Shown here: positions 8,858-18,366 of the stretch, in pieces
How the letters are laid out: every line of letters begins with the position of its first letter
How positions within the stretch are numbered: the first letter of the stretch is position 1
Program-made: the position numbers and the translations under genes
Notes under the pieces: model-generated
Seen by the model: the letters and a program-made list of their open reading frames with translations, nothing else
The model's database searches: none
What the model was told of the DNA's origin: nothing
Assembly: GCF_001612615.1 (NCBI RefSeq)
Contig: NZ_BDAU01000009.1
Location: forward strand, 310,001 to 374,000
Reading direction: 5' to 3'
Length of the DNA: 64,000 bases
Source of the DNA: Nocardia amikacinitolerans NBRC 108937
Lineage (GTDB): Bacteria > Actinomycetota > Actinomycetes > Mycobacteriales > Mycobacteriaceae

Positions 8858-9973
8858 ATGACACCCATGACCGGCACACCCGCCCTCGACGCGCTGCTCG
8901 CGAGCATCACCGCCGCGCCCGACGCGCACGCGCTGTTCGCCGACACCTCGGCTCGCCTGCGGCGGATCACGCCGTTCGACGCCGCCGTGTGGGTGGCGAC
9001 CGATCCGGTCAACGGGCTCACCACGGCCCCCGTCCGGGTGGAGAACCTGCACGAGGGCGGCTGCGGAACCTATTGGGAATCGGAGCTTTTCGCCGAGCAC
9101 GTGAATCTGTTCCGGGATCTGGCGGTGGCGAAGGTCCCGGTCGCCGGGCTGCGCGAGGTGACGGGCGACCGGCCGGCACTGAGCGCGCTGTACCGCGGTT
9201 TCATGCGTCCGCGCGGTTTCGACGACGAGCTGCGCGCGGTGTTCCGGGTGGACGGCCAGCCGTGGGGACAGCTGAGTCTGTTCCGCGAGCGCGGACGGCC
9301 GCCGTTCGGCGCCGCGGACATCGCCTTGGTCCGAGCGCTCTGCACGCCGATGGCGCAGCGGCTGCGTGCCTTCGCGCTCCCGGCCGTGACGCCACCGTCC
9401 GCCGCCACCGCCCCCGGCCTGCTGCTGTTCGGCGCGGGCGGCGAACTGCTCTCGCTCAACGACGAAGCCCGCGACCTGCTCGCCGAGATGCCGCCCGGTC
9501 CCGCCGCGCCGACGCCGCTGGGCATCGATCTGCCGCTGCCGATCTGGATCCTCAACACGGCGGGCCGCGCCCGGCTCACCGGCGCTGCCTCGCGGATCCG
9601 GGTTCGCACAACCGCAGGGCGCTGGCTGGTGTGCCACGCGACCTGCCTGCGCGACGCCGAAGGGCGAACCCGCACAACGGCTCTCGTGATCGAACCCGCG
9701 AAGCCCGCGGAAGTGGCCGAACTGATCGTCGCCGCCTACGAGCTCACGCCGAGGGAACTGGAGGTGACCGAACTCGTCGCTCGCGGCCTGCCGACCGCCG
9801 ACATCGCCGCCCGCCTCTTCCTCTCCCCGCACACCGTGCGCGACCACCTGAAGTCGATCTTCGACAAGGTCGGCGTCACCAGCCGCGGCGAACTGGTCGC
9901 CAAACTCTTCACCGAACATCGCGAACCCCTTGCCGCCCCCACCACCGTGCGAGTCCTCGACGCGGCGAGCTAG
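8858..9973 (+). CDS. LuxR-family transcriptional regulator with sensory N-terminal region
   Basis: This 371-residue regulator has a GAF/PAS-like N-terminal region (residues 1-300). Its last 80 residues form a LuxR-type helix-turn-helix: LTPRELEVTELVARGLPTAD followed by FLSPHTVRDHLKSIFDKVGV. There is no receiver domain, so activation is presumably by a small ligand rather than phosphorylation. It is transcribed away from the FAD-dependent oxidoreductase, with about 165 bp between starts, which suggests that it controls that gene. The start could be ATG 8858 or 8867. Confidence 0.88.
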   Translation: MTPMTGTPALDALLASITAAPDAHALFADTSARLRRITPFDAAVWVATDPVNGLTTAPVRVENLHEGGCGTYWESELFAEHVNLFRDLAVAKVPVAGLREVTGDRPALSALYRGFMRPRGFDDELRAVFRVDGQPWGQLSLFRERGRPPFGAADIALVRALCTPMAQRLRAFALPAVTPPSAATAPGLLLFGAGGELLSLNDEARDLLAEMPPGPAAPTPLGIDLPLPIWILNTAGRARLTGAASRIRVRTTAGRWLVCHATCLRDAEGRTRTTALVIEPAKPAEVAELIVAAYELTPRELEVTELVARGLPTADIAARLFLSPHTVRDHLKSIFDKVGVTSRGELVAKLFTEHREPLAAPTTVRVLDAAS

Positions 9974-10381
9974 CGGCCTGCCCACACGTCCACGCGGGGC
10001 TGCTACTCGGCCCGGCGAGCAAACAGACCCGCCGGGCATCGTCGGCGCGGTCCGCGCCATCGTCTGACTGCTCGGCGCCCTGGGCAGGTTGGCCCGCTCG
10101 GCATCACTGGCGCGCGGCCGCCGCTTTTCGGCCGGCTGCTCGGCGCGGTGGGCTGTTGGCCTGCTCGACTTCGTCGGCGCGGTCCGCCGCACCACCGACT
10201 GTCTGCTCGGCGCGGAGCTGGTCCCTGCTCTGCGGAAGCGATGTCCCTCCCGCACGGCACGGTCCGGTCACGGCTTCGACACGCGGGAGCAACACCCCCG
10301 TACACCCGGGTTGACCTGCGTTAACGATGTTTCCCTTCGGTCGATACTTGGGTAACAGTTGCTCGATTCGGAGGCTTGGCG
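9974..10381. other. 408-bp intergenic region, no gene seen
   Basis: No convincing coding sequence is present on either strand. It contains two imperfect copies of a GC-rich segment sharing TCGTCGGCGCGGTCCGC, starting near 10038 and 10172. The end of the region is AT-richer and should hold the promoter of the lipoprotein gene. Confidence 0.5.
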
Positions 10382-11185
10382 ATGCGTGCGGTGGGAATCG
10401 TCGGGGTGGTGTGCGCGGTGGTCGCGCTCATGGCGGGGTGCGCCGGGGAGGCCGAGGAAGTGGAGCGCCCGCGGGCGAGCGCCACCGTCGGCGCGACCAC
10501 CGTCGACGGCACACCGGAGATCGCCGAGGAGCCCGCCGCCACCAGGGCACCGCAGCCGCGACCCGCGCCCCCTGCGCCCGCTCCGGCGCCGCAACCGCCC
10601 GCTTCACCGGTGCTCGGCACCGCGATCATCGAGACGGTGACCCTCGGCGGCGTCGCGGTGCCCGACGTCCCGGTCAGCGTGTGGCAGATGCGGCCGTGCG
10701 ATATGGCTCAGCTCGATATTCCCTTGGGCGCCAGCGAGATCGCGCGCTGGGATGCGGTGACCGGTGCCGACGGGCGCGCGGTGTTCGTGGTTCCGGTCGG
10801 CTGCTTCCGATTCCGGATGGATCCGCCGCCCGGCACCGATCCGGTGCCCGAGGGCATGCACACGCTGTTCGTGACGGCGGCCGGTCAGGTCGTGACCGGT
10901 CAGCTGCGCTTCAACGATCCGGCCCCCGCGGCCTGCGCCGCCGAGACCATCGTCGGCGAGCTGGACGACGCGGGCGATCTGACCGCCGAGGGGGCGACGG
11001 TCACCGAATGCGACGGCTCCTGGGCGGTGATCGTCTGGGACGTCCCCGGCGACAGCCAGCGCATCGTCCACCGCACAGCCGACGGTTGGCGCACCTACGT
11101 CGCGTTCCCGCACGACGTCTGCTGGTCCACGGCCGCCGCCGACGGCGTTCCCGGCCGATTCGAGTCCTACTTCCAGCCCTGCTGA
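10382..11185 (+). CDS. Secreted lipoprotein of unknown function
   Basis: This 267-residue protein begins with a lipoprotein signal peptide: MRAVGIVGVVCAVVALMAGC, lipidation cysteine at residue 20. About 50 residues of Pro/Ala-rich linker follow, as is usual for a cell-surface tether. The folded part (residues 75-267) is beta-rich with paired cysteines (RPCDMAQ, PVGCFRF, AACAAE, VTECDGS, HDVCWS, FQPC), so it is probably disulfide-stabilised outside the membrane. I do not recognise the domain. GAGG at 10371 sits 7 bases before the chosen ATG. An in-frame TTG at 10376 is the alternative start. Confidence 0.8.
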   Translation: MRAVGIVGVVCAVVALMAGCAGEAEEVERPRASATVGATTVDGTPEIAEEPAATRAPQPRPAPPAPAPAPQPPASPVLGTAIIETVTLGGVAVPDVPVSVWQMRPCDMAQLDIPLGASEIARWDAVTGADGRAVFVVPVGCFRFRMDPPPGTDPVPEGMHTLFVTAAGQVVTGQLRFNDPAPAACAAETIVGELDDAGDLTAEGATVTECDGSWAVIVWDVPGDSQRIVHRTADGWRTYVAFPHDVCWSTAAADGVPGRFESYFQPC

Positions 11186-11222
11186 CCGTCTCGGAACACT
11201 CGTCGAGGCGTCGAACCGGATC

Positions 11223-11993
11223 TCAGGTCGTGAGCCAGATGGCTTCCGCGGCGGGGCGGCCGAGGTCGGTGGTGGCTTCGCCGTCGCCGATGCGGATGGC
11301 GATGGTGCCCGCGAAATCGCGGCGTTCGACGACGGCGATGGCGGTGTCCAGCGCGATGCCGACGGAATCGAAGTAGCGCAGCATGTCCGGGTCGGAATCG
11401 GAGATGCGGGCGACGCGCCCGGCCTGGCCCGCCTCGAAATCGCTGAGCTGGCGCGCGGGCGGTGTCGGTACCGCGCCGTCCACCGACGGGATGGGGTCGC
11501 CGTGCGGGTCGCGGTCCGGGTAGCCGAGCTTGGCGTCGATGCGGGCCATGAGCAGTTCGGAGACCGCGTGCTCTAGCACCTCGGCCTCGTCGTGCACCTC
11601 GTCCCAGCCGTAGCCGAGCTCGTTGACCAGGAACGTCTCGATCAGCCGGTGCCTGCGCACCATGGCGACCGCGGCGCGGCGACCGTGCTCGGTGAGGGTG
11701 ATCGATCCGTACCGCGCGTGCTCGACCAAGCCTTGGTCGGCGAGTTTGCGGACGGCTTCGGAGACGGTGGAGGCCGAGACGCCGATCCGCTCCGCGAGCA
11801 GCTTCGTCGAGACCTTCTCCTGCGACCACTCCTGTGCGGTCCAGATGACCTTCAGGTAGTCCTGGGCGACCGAGGTCAGCTCCGGCGCCAGAGTCGCGGT
11901 GCTGCCGTGCGGTTCGCCCGGCGCGGAGCTGTCGGTCAGCTCGCGGCGGGTGGCGATGTCTCGTTTACCGGGCACATATCCGAGCTTATGCAC
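11223..11993 (-). CDS. mntR: DtxR-family metal-dependent repressor (MntR/SirR type)
   Basis: This 256-residue DtxR-type repressor has an N-terminal winged helix (VSTKLLAERIGVSASTVSEAVRKLADQGLV). A metal-binding dimerisation region follows, with RRHRLIETFLVNELGY, HDEAEVLEHAVSE and a His-rich HGDPIP loop. The end is an SH3/FeoA-like domain. Proteins of this group repress manganese or iron uptake genes when loaded with metal. The position between truB and ribF matches M. tuberculosis Rv2788 (SirR/MntR), which favours the manganese branch. No transporter gene lies beside it, so its targets are elsewhere. Start ATG 11993 has a 30-residue polar tail before the helix-turn-helix. Confidence 0.85.
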   Translation of the reverse strand: MHKLGYVPGKRDIATRRELTDSSAPGEPHGSTATLAPELTSVAQDYLKVIWTAQEWSQEKVSTKLLAERIGVSASTVSEAVRKLADQGLVEHARYGSITLTEHGRRAAVAMVRRHRLIETFLVNELGYGWDEVHDEAEVLEHAVSELLMARIDAKLGYPDRDPHGDPIPSVDGAVPTPPARQLSDFEAGQAGRVARISDSDPDMLRYFDSVGIALDTAIAVVERRDFAGTIAIRIGDGEATTDLGRPAAEAIWLTT

Positions 11994-12449
11994 ATCCGAC
12001 GCGATTCACACAGTCGGACACCGGGATGCGGCGAACTCGTTCGCCACTCGTGTTCCGCCGGTCGCGGACCGGCCATCCCGCTGCCACTTCGCGCGTGGAT
12101 CCGCAGGTCGCGGGCCGCTCGTCGGCGCGGTTCGACGGCGGGGAGCGCGGACGAAATTCAGCGGAAGCTCGTGCCGACTGGGCCCTGCGTACGAGGAGAG
12201 TCCGAGACCCTCGCTTCGGAGGCGCAGCGAGCGCTCGAGGTCGTAGCGTGGACTGTGGTCTTCATCGAAAACCCCTGTCGCTCGGGGTCCTTGGGCGTGG
12301 CGGAGGTGCGCCGAGAACCGTTCGATCGCAGGCCGCGCGCGAAAGTCTCGAGCGAATCGGACCCCGGCCCGGTGGACGGCGGGCAAGCGTTCTGTGACAT
12401 CTGGTACGCCCGAATACTGTTCGGACCTCGACTTGCGTAGGCTGCGAAC
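11994..12449. other. 456-bp intergenic region between divergent mntR and ribF
   Basis: No gene is supported on either strand. It must hold the mntR promoter and the ribF promoter. The only clear element is TAGGCT at 12438-12443, six bases before the ribF GTG, a probable -10 box of a leaderless transcript. Confidence 0.5.
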
Positions 12450-13442
12450 GTGCAGAGATGGCGATCGCTCGACGAGGTGCCCGCGGACTGGGGACGGTGC
12501 GTACTCACGATCGGTGTGTTCGACGGAGTGCACCGCGGCCACGCGCAGTTGATCAGCCGCGCCGTGAAGTCCGCGGCCGCGCGCGGCGTCCCCTCGGTGT
12601 TGATGACCTTCGACCCGCACCCCATGGAGGTGGTGCGGCCCGGTTCGCACCCCGCGCAGCTGACCACCCTGACCCGGCGCGCGGAACTGGTCGAGGAACT
12701 GGGCGTCGACGTGTTCTGCGTGATGCCGTTCACCCAGGAATTCATGAAGCTCACCCCCGGCCGCTACGTGCACGACCTGCTGGTCGAGCGGCTGCACGTC
12801 ACCGAGGTCGTGGTCGGCGACAACTTCACCTTCGGCAAGAAGGCGGCGGGCACCGTCGAGACCATGCGCGAACTCGGTGAGCGCTTCGGTTTCGAAGTCG
12901 ACGGCGTGAAGCTGCTCGGCGAGCACGCGGTGACGTTCTCCTCCACCTACATCAGGGCCTGTGTCGACGCGGGCGACATGGCCGCGGCCGCCGAGGCGCT
13001 CGGCCGACCGCACCGCGTCGAGGGCGTGGTCGTGCACGGCGACGGCCGCGGCCGCGAACTCGGTTTCCCCACCGCCAACGTCGCCCCGCCCATGCACGCG
13101 GCGATTCCGGCCGACGGCGTCTACGCGGGCTGGTTCACGGTGCTCGGCCCCGGACCGACGATCGGCACGGTGACCCCCGGTGAGCGGGCGATGGCCGCCA
13201 TCTCGGTCGGTACCAACCCCACCTTCTCCGGCCGCGCGCGCACCGTCGAGGCGTACGTCATCGACGGCGAGGCCGACCTCTACGGCCAGCACGTCGCGGT
13301 CGACTTCGTCGAGCACCTGCGCGGCATGCGCAAGTTCGACACGATGCACGACCTCATCGACGCGATGGGCCGCGACGTCGAGAACGCGCGCAAGGTGCTC
13401 ACCGCCGCCGACACGGGAGCCCGGCCCGGCGCCGAGTCCTGA
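12450..13442 (+). CDS. ribF: Bifunctional riboflavin kinase / FAD synthetase
   Basis: RibF makes FMN from riboflavin and then FAD. The 330-residue protein has an N-terminal adenylyltransferase domain with ITIGVFDGVHRGHAQLI (the HxGH-like nucleotide motif). The C-terminal flavokinase domain carries GDGRGRELGFPTANV, followed by MAAISVGTNPTF. Length is normal for the family. The start is GTG 12450. There is no Shine-Dalgarno sequence, but TAGGCT lies six bases upstream, so the mRNA is probably leaderless. Its place upstream of rpsO and pnp matches other Corynebacteriales. Confidence 0.97.
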   Translation: MQRWRSLDEVPADWGRCVLTIGVFDGVHRGHAQLISRAVKSAAARGVPSVLMTFDPHPMEVVRPGSHPAQLTTLTRRAELVEELGVDVFCVMPFTQEFMKLTPGRYVHDLLVERLHVTEVVVGDNFTFGKKAAGTVETMRELGERFGFEVDGVKLLGEHAVTFSSTYIRACVDAGDMAAAAEALGRPHRVEGVVVHGDGRGRELGFPTANVAPPMHAAIPADGVYAGWFTVLGPGPTIGTVTPGERAMAAISVGTNPTFSGRARTVEAYVIDGEADLYGQHVAVDFVEHLRGMRKFDTMHDLIDAMGRDVENARKVLTAADTGARPGAES

Positions 13443-13467
13443 GCTCGTAGGCCGCCGGAACCCGATT

Positions 13468-13746
13468 TCAGTTGGGCACTGTGTCCTGGGTTCGGCCGGG
13501 CGCGGTGTCGGCGGCATCCTGATCCTCGGTCGGGACCGTCCAGCGGTAGATCTGACCGTCGCGCAGCTCGTAGGAGGCCGGTGGCGCACTGGTCGGATTC
13601 GCCGCGATGTGCGCGAGGACCCTGGTGCGCCCGCGGATCGTGTCGGGGCCGTCGGTCCACCGCAGATACGGGTGCAGCAGCGGGCGCAGAGCGGCATAGT
13701 CCTCGCGGGCAAGGGTGTCCAGCACATCGCGTACGGCGGGGTCCAT
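13468..13746 (-). CDS. Small NTF2/SnoaL-like protein
   Basis: This 92-residue protein begins MDPAVRDVLDTLAREDYAAL and continues with LLHPYLRWTDGPDTIRGRTRVLAHIAA. That is the helix-then-strand pattern of a short SnoaL/NTF2-like fold, of the type used as small enzymes or binding domains. No catalytic residues can be assigned. It is convergent with ribF, with 25 bp between the stops, and divergent from rpsO. The last 15 residues are acidic and likely disordered. A longer reading upstream of this ATG is possible but would cross the rpsO promoter. Confidence 0.65.
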   Translation of the reverse strand: MDPAVRDVLDTLAREDYAALRPLLHPYLRWTDGPDTIRGRTRVLAHIAANPTSAPPASYELRDGQIYRWTVPTEDQDAADTAPGRTQDTVPN

Positions 13747-13908
13747 GGCTCGATTGCAACACGTCGATCCGGCGTCCGTACCGCGATTGGGTTCGCGCGA
13801 GACGCTCCGGTAGGGTGGATCCTCGGGTTTGCTGCGGTCCGCGGTGGCGCCCGCCCCGGGTAACCGGAACCTTCGAACGCGGAACTGAGAAACAGGAGTG
13901 GATGCCAC

Positions 13909-14178
13909 GTGGCGCTGACCACCGAGCAGAAGTCGGCGATTCTCGCCGAGTACGGCCTGCACGAGAAGGACACCGGTTCGCCGGAGGCGCAGATCGCGCT
14001 GCTGTCCAAGCGGATCGCCGACATCACCGAGCACCTGAAGAAGCACAAGCACGACCACCACACCCGCCACGGCCTGATGGCGCTGATCGGTCGTCGCAAG
14101 CGCCTCTCGAAGTACCTGCAGGACAACGACATCGAGCGTTACCGCTCGCTGATCGAGCGCCTGGGCCTGCGCAGGTGA
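13909..14178 (+). CDS. rpsO: 30S ribosomal protein S15
   Basis: This 89-residue S15 shows the conserved [20 protein letters not shown] opening, [10 protein letters not shown], the 16S-binding [20 protein letters not shown] segment and the [13 protein letters not shown] end. The start is GTG 13909, about ten bases after AGGAG (13894-13898). Normal length. It precedes pnp as in most bacteria, here separated by a 500-bp structured interval rather than a short spacer. Confidence 0.98.
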   Translation: MALTTEQKSAILAEYGLHEKDTGSPEAQIALLSKRIADITEHLKKHKHDHHTRHGLMALIGRRKRLSKYLQDNDIERYRSLIERLGLRR

Positions 14179-14221
14179 TCTCTTGCCGCGCCAACGGCGC
14201 GGCATGATTCCCGGCTTCCGT

Positions 14222-14247
14222 GCCCCGCGATCGAACGACCGCGGGGC
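14222..14247 (+). terminator. Hairpin after rpsO
   Basis: A perfect 8-bp stem, GCCCCGCG (14222-14229) with CGCGGGGC (14240-14247), closes a 10-base loop 44 bp after the rpsO stop. No T-run follows, as is common for actinobacterial terminators. It may also act as a processing site in an rpsO-pnp transcript. Confidence 0.5.
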
Positions 14248-14362
14248 GCGGACCGCGAAGCACCGGCCTCCCGCGACTTCGGGCTGAGCTCGGTGCTCGA
14301 CGGCCGCGAGCGAGGCGGCGGGTCCACGCGACACGCTGCCCGCCAGAGGCGGTCGTCATATC

Positions 14363-14395
14363 GCCAACGGCGAGACGTACAATCTCCCCGTTGGC
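14363..14395 (+). promoter_or_regulatory. Leader hairpin upstream of pnp
   Basis: GCCAACGG (14363-14370) pairs with CCGTTGGC (14388-14395). After one C/C mismatch, GAGA pairs with TCTC around the loop CGTACAA. The 13-pair interrupted stem lies about 280 bp before pnp. In E. coli, a stem-loop in the pnp leader is the target of RNase III and PNPase autoregulation; a similar role here is inference. Confidence 0.5.
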
Positions 14396-14596
14396 TATTT
14401 GTGTATGAGGGGTGGAGAGCATCCCGTCGTACGACAACATGGACAGCCGTATGCACCCGCCCGCGTGGCGTCGGTCTTCGGTAGTGGCCTCCCGGCGCGT
14501 CGCCGGCGGGCTTCGATCGATGACCGCCTCCGCGTCGCCGCGTCCAAGGGGATTCGGCCGGGTGTGCGCGTCGCAGCCAGGAGGGTTGCCGCGCGT

Positions 14597-14612
14597 CCGT
14601 ATCCGGATACGG
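14597..14612. repeat. 16-bp perfect palindrome in pnp upstream region
   Basis: CCGTATCCGGATACGG is its own reverse complement and ends 65 bp before the pnp start. It could be a dimeric regulator site, or in RNA a six-pair stem with a CCGG loop. Confidence 0.45.
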
Positions 14613-14677
14613 CTGACGACAGCCGGTTCGCGCCACCGCGCGCTCGAGCCGGCGAGACGAGAGGTTGAGAGAAGAGA

Positions 14678-16948
14678 ATGTCCGAAACAACTGAACGCAA
14701 GTCCTCGGCCGTAGAGGTCGAGCCGGGTGTGTTCGAATCCGTCGCGCTGATCGACAACGGCTCCTTCGGCACCCGCACCGTGCGTTTCGAAACCGGTCGG
14801 CTGGCCCGCCAGGCCGCCGGTTCGGTCGTCGCCTACCTGGACGACGAGACCATGCTGCTGTCGGCGACCACCGCGAGCAAGTCGCCGAAGGATCAGTTCG
14901 ACTTCTTCCCGCTGACGGTCGACGTCGAAGAGCGCATGTACGCCGCGGGCCGCATTCCCGGCTCGTTCTTCCGCCGCGAGGGCCGCCCGTCCACCGACGC
15001 GATCCTGACCTGCCGCCTGATCGACCGTCCGCTGCGTCCGTCGTTCGTCGACGGCCTGCGCAACGAGATCCAGGTCGTGGTCACCGTCATGAGCCTGGAC
15101 CCGAACGACCTGTACGACGTGGTGGCGATCAACGCCGCGTCCGCGTCCACCCAGTTCGCGGGCCTGCCGTTCTCCGGCCCGGTCGGCGGCGTGCGCGTCG
15201 CGCTGATCGATGGCCAGTGGGTCGCGTTCCCGACCGTGGAGCAGCTCGAGGGCGCCGTGTTCGACATGGTGGTCGCTGGTCGCGTTGTCGAGTCCGGTGA
15301 CGTCGCGATCATGATGGTCGAGGCCGAGGCCACCGACAAGGTCATCGAGCTGATCGAGGGCGGCGCGCAGGCGCCGACCGAGGCCGTTGTCGCCGAGGGC
15401 CTGGAGGCCGCCAAGCCGTTCATCGCCCGCCTGTGCCGCGCGCAGGCCGACCTCGCCGAGCTGGCCGCCAAGCCGACCGGCGAGTTCCCGCTGTTCCCGC
15501 CCTACGAGGCCGACGTGTTCGAGGCCGTGGAGGGCACCGCCAAGCGCGAGCTGAACGAGGCGCTGTCCATCGCCGACAAGCAGGAGCGCGAGGCGAAGAT
15601 CGACGAGATCAAGCTCGACGTGCTCTCCCGCCTGGGCGACGACTTCGCGGGTCGCGAGAAGGAGCTGGGCGCCGCCTTCCGCTCGGTCACCAAGAAGCTG
15701 GTGCGCCAGCGCATCCTGACCGACGGCTTCCGCATCGACGGCCGCGGCCTCGCCGACATCCGCGCGCTGTCCGCGGAGGTCGCCGTGGTGCCGCGCGCGC
15801 ACGGTTCGGCGCTGTTCGAGCGTGGCGAGACCCAGATCCTGGGCGTCACCACGCTGGACATGGTGAAGATGGCGCAGCAGGTCGACTCGCTCGGCCCGGA
15901 GACCTCCAAGCGCTACATGCACCACTACAACTTCCCGCCGTTCTCCACCGGTGAGACCGGTCGCGTCGGTTCGCCGAAGCGCCGCGAGATCGGCCACGGC
16001 GCGCTGGCCGAGCGGGCGCTGATCCCCGTGCTGCCCAGCCAGGAGGAGTTCCCGTACGCGATCCGTCAGGTCTCGGAGGCGTTGGGCTCCAACGGTTCCA
16101 CCTCGATGGGCTCGGTCTGCGCCTCCACCCTGGCGCTGCTGAACGCCGGTGTGCCGCTGAAGGCCCCGGTCGCCGGTATCGCGATGGGTCTGGTCTCCGA
16201 CACCATCACCAACGACAAGGGCGAGGACGAGGTCCGCTACGTCGCGCTGACCGACATCCTCGGCGCCGAGGACGCGTTCGGCGACATGGACTTCAAGGTC
16301 GCGGGCACCCGTGACTTCGTCACCGCGCTCCAGCTCGACACCAAGCTGGACGGCATCCCCTCGCAGGTGCTCGCCGGTGCGCTGAGCCAGGCGCACGACG
16401 CGCGCACCACGATCCTGGACGTGATGGCCGAGGCCATCGCCACCCCGGACGAGATGAGCCCGTACGCGCCGCGCGTCACCGCGATCAAGATCCCGGTCGA
16501 CAAGATCGGCGAGGTGATCGGGCCCAAGGGCAAGGTCATCAACCAGATCACCGAGGACACCGGCGCCAACATCTCCATCGAGGACGACGGCACCGTGTTC
16601 GTCGGCGCGACCGACGGCCCGTCGGCGCAGGCCGCGATCGACGCGATCAACGCCATCGCCAACCCGCAGCTGCCGAAGGTCGGCGAGCGCTTCCTCGGCA
16701 CGGTCGTCAAGACCACTGCCTTCGGCGCGTTCGTCTCGTTGCTGCCGGGTCGCGACGGTCTGGTGCACATCTCGAAGCTGGGCAACGGCAAGCGCGTCGC
16801 CAAGGTCGAGGACGTGGTGAACGTCGGCGACAAGCTGCGCGTGGAGATCGCCGACATCGACAACCGCGGCAAGATCTCGCTGATCCCGGTCGACGAGAGC
16901 GCCGAGGAGTCCGCCGCCACGGATGCCGTCGACGCCGAAAACGAGTAG
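14678..16948 (+). CDS. pnp: Polyribonucleotide nucleotidyltransferase (PNPase)
   Basis: PNPase degrades RNA from the 3' end using phosphate and is part of the RNA turnover machinery with RNase J, which is also in this window. The 756-residue protein has two RNase PH domains joined by a helical domain. The second RNase PH domain includes [20 protein letters not shown] and [24 protein letters not shown] domain follows ([20 protein letters not shown]), then an S1 domain ([20 protein letters not shown]). Length is normal for actinobacteria. The ATG at 14678 follows GAGAGAAGAGA. A 500-bp leader with two structured elements precedes it. Confidence 0.98.
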   Translation: MSETTERKSSAVEVEPGVFESVALIDNGSFGTRTVRFETGRLARQAAGSVVAYLDDETMLLSATTASKSPKDQFDFFPLTVDVEERMYAAGRIPGSFFRREGRPSTDAILTCRLIDRPLRPSFVDGLRNEIQVVVTVMSLDPNDLYDVVAINAASASTQFAGLPFSGPVGGVRVALIDGQWVAFPTVEQLEGAVFDMVVAGRVVESGDVAIMMVEAEATDKVIELIEGGAQAPTEAVVAEGLEAAKPFIARLCRAQADLAELAAKPTGEFPLFPPYEADVFEAVEGTAKRELNEALSIADKQEREAKIDEIKLDVLSRLGDDFAGREKELGAAFRSVTKKLVRQRILTDGFRIDGRGLADIRALSAEVAVVPRAHGSALFERGETQILGVTTLDMVKMAQQVDSLGPETSKRYMHHYNFPPFSTGETGRVGSPKRREIGHGALAERALIPVLPSQEEFPYAIRQVSEALGSNGSTSMGSVCASTLALLNAGVPLKAPVAGIAMGLVSDTITNDKGEDEVRYVALTDILGAEDAFGDMDFKVAGTRDFVTALQLDTKLDGIPSQVLAGALSQAHDARTTILDVMAEAIATPDEMSPYAPRVTAIKIPVDKIGEVIGPKGKVINQITEDTGANISIEDDGTVFVGATDGPSAQAAIDAINAIANPQLPKVGERFLGTVVKTTAFGAFVSLLPGRDGLVHISKLGNGKRVAKVEDVVNVGDKLRVEIADIDNRGKISLIPVDESAEESAATDAVDAENE

Positions 16949-16979
16949 TACTTGTCGGTGTGACGAAGAAGAAGACGGC

Positions 16980-17011
16980 AACCCCCCTGCTCCCGACCGG
17001 GCAGGGGGGTT
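16980..17011 (+). terminator. Intrinsic terminator of pnp
   Basis: AACCCCCCTGC (16980-16990) pairs perfectly with GCAGGGGGGTT (17001-17011) around a 10-base loop, 32 bp after the pnp stop. It overlaps the N-terminus that would result from starting the next gene at the first in-frame GTG (16960). The later ATG is therefore the better start for the protease. Confidence 0.8.
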
Positions 17012-17043
17012 CGTCACTACAGCGGCGGGTGGACGAGGCTCGG

Positions 17044-18339
17044 ATGGCGGATACCGGGGTGCGGCGCACGGTGCTGCCGGGCGGGCTTCGGGTGGTCACC
17101 GAGCACGTGCCGGGCGTCCGGTCGGCCTCGATCGGCGTCTGGGTGGGCGTCGGCTCACGCGACGAAGGGCGCACGGTCGCGGGGGCGGCGCATTTCCTGG
17201 AGCACTTGCTGTTCAAGGCGACTCCGACCCGCAGCGCGCTGGACATCGCGCAGGCCATGGACGCGGTCGGCGGTGAGCTGAACGCCTTCACCGCCAAGGA
17301 GCAGACCTGCTACTACGCGCACGTGCTCGACGAGGACCTGCCGCTCGCGGTCGATATGGTCTCCGACGTCGTGCTCAACGGGCTGTGCCGTTCGGTGGAC
17401 GTGGACGTCGAACGACAGGTGGTGCTCGAGGAGATCGCCATGCGCGACGACGACCCCGAGGACCTGGTCGGCGACGCGTTCCTCACCGCGCTGTTCGGCG
17501 ACCATCCGATCGGCCGCCCGGTGATCGGTTCCGTGGAGTCCATCGAGGCCATGCGGGCCGGTCAGCTGCGGGGTTTCCACCTGCGCAGGTACCGGCCGGA
17601 TCGGATGGTCGTCGCGGTCGCGGGCAATGTCGAGCACGACCACACGGTGGAGCTGGTGCACCGCGCGTTCGAGAGCCGCTTGGATCCGGAGGCGCAGCCT
17701 GCGCCGCGCCGGGAGGGCAGGTTTCGGCCGCACGGCAACCCGGAATTGCAGTGGAACCACCGCGACAGCGAACAGGCGCACCTCGCGTTCGGTGTCCGCG
17801 CGTTCGGCCGCCACGAGGGCGATCGCCGGTGGCCGCTGTCGGTGCTCAACACCATCGTCGGCGGCGGACTGAGTTCCCGTCTGTTCCAAGCCATCCGGGA
17901 GGAGCGCGGCCTGGCGTACTCGGTGTACTCCAGCGTGGACACCTTCGCCGACACCGGCGCGTTCTCGGTGTACATCGGCTGCCAGCCCGAAAACCTCGGC
18001 AAGGTGGCCGGTTTGGCGCGCGGTGTGCTCGAGGAGGTCGCCGAGCACGGCATCACCGACGCCGAATGCGCCCGCGCCAAGGGCTCGTTGCGCGGCGGAT
18101 TGGTGCTGGGACTGGAGGATTCGGCCTCGCGGATGAACCGGATCGGGCGCAGCGAACTGAGCTACGGCAACCACCGCAGCGTCTCGGAGACGCTGGCCAG
18201 GATCGACGCGGTCACCACCGACGAGGTCACCGCCATCGCCCGCACCCTGCTCGCCCGCCCGTTCGGAGCCTCGGTCGCCGGACCGTACCGTCGCACCCGC
18301 GACCTCCCCGCCGCGGTGCGCCGCCTCGTCGACCACTGA
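17044..18339 (+). CDS. pepR: M16-family zinc metallopeptidase (PepR)
   Basis: This 431-residue single-chain M16 peptidase resembles mitochondrial processing peptidase beta. The inverted zinc motif HFLEH occurs in GAAHFLEHLLFKAT, with the downstream zinc glutamate expected in the GELNAFTAKEQTCYYA region. Two homologous halves are evident; the second includes GGGLSSRLFQAIREERGLAYSVYS. I chose ATG 17044, preceded by GAGG, because the region before it forms the pnp terminator. The gene follows pnp as in M. tuberculosis (Rv2782c). The physiological substrate is not known from sequence. Confidence 0.93.
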   Translation: MADTGVRRTVLPGGLRVVTEHVPGVRSASIGVWVGVGSRDEGRTVAGAAHFLEHLLFKATPTRSALDIAQAMDAVGGELNAFTAKEQTCYYAHVLDEDLPLAVDMVSDVVLNGLCRSVDVDVERQVVLEEIAMRDDDPEDLVGDAFLTALFGDHPIGRPVIGSVESIEAMRAGQLRGFHLRRYRPDRMVVAVAGNVEHDHTVELVHRAFESRLDPEAQPAPRREGRFRPHGNPELQWNHRDSEQAHLAFGVRAFGRHEGDRRWPLSVLNTIVGGGLSSRLFQAIREERGLAYSVYSSVDTFADTGAFSVYIGCQPENLGKVAGLARGVLEEVAEHGITDAECARAKGSLRGGLVLGLEDSASRMNRIGRSELSYGNHRSVSETLARIDAVTTDEVTAIARTLLARPFGASVAGPYRRTRDLPAAVRRLVDH

Positions 18340-18366
18340 GCCGCGCGTAAGATTTCGCGCGGTCGG

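Noticed and set aside
10036-10215. Two GC-rich near-repeats
   Set aside because: Only about 17 bases match exactly; low complexity could explain it.
14399-14714. Small open frames in the pnp leader
   Set aside because: No ribosome site or family; they overlap the hairpins and look like chance frames.
16960-17043. N-terminal extension of the M16 protease from GTG 16960
   Set aside because: It spans the perfect pnp terminator hairpin, whereas ATG 17044 has its own GAGG site.
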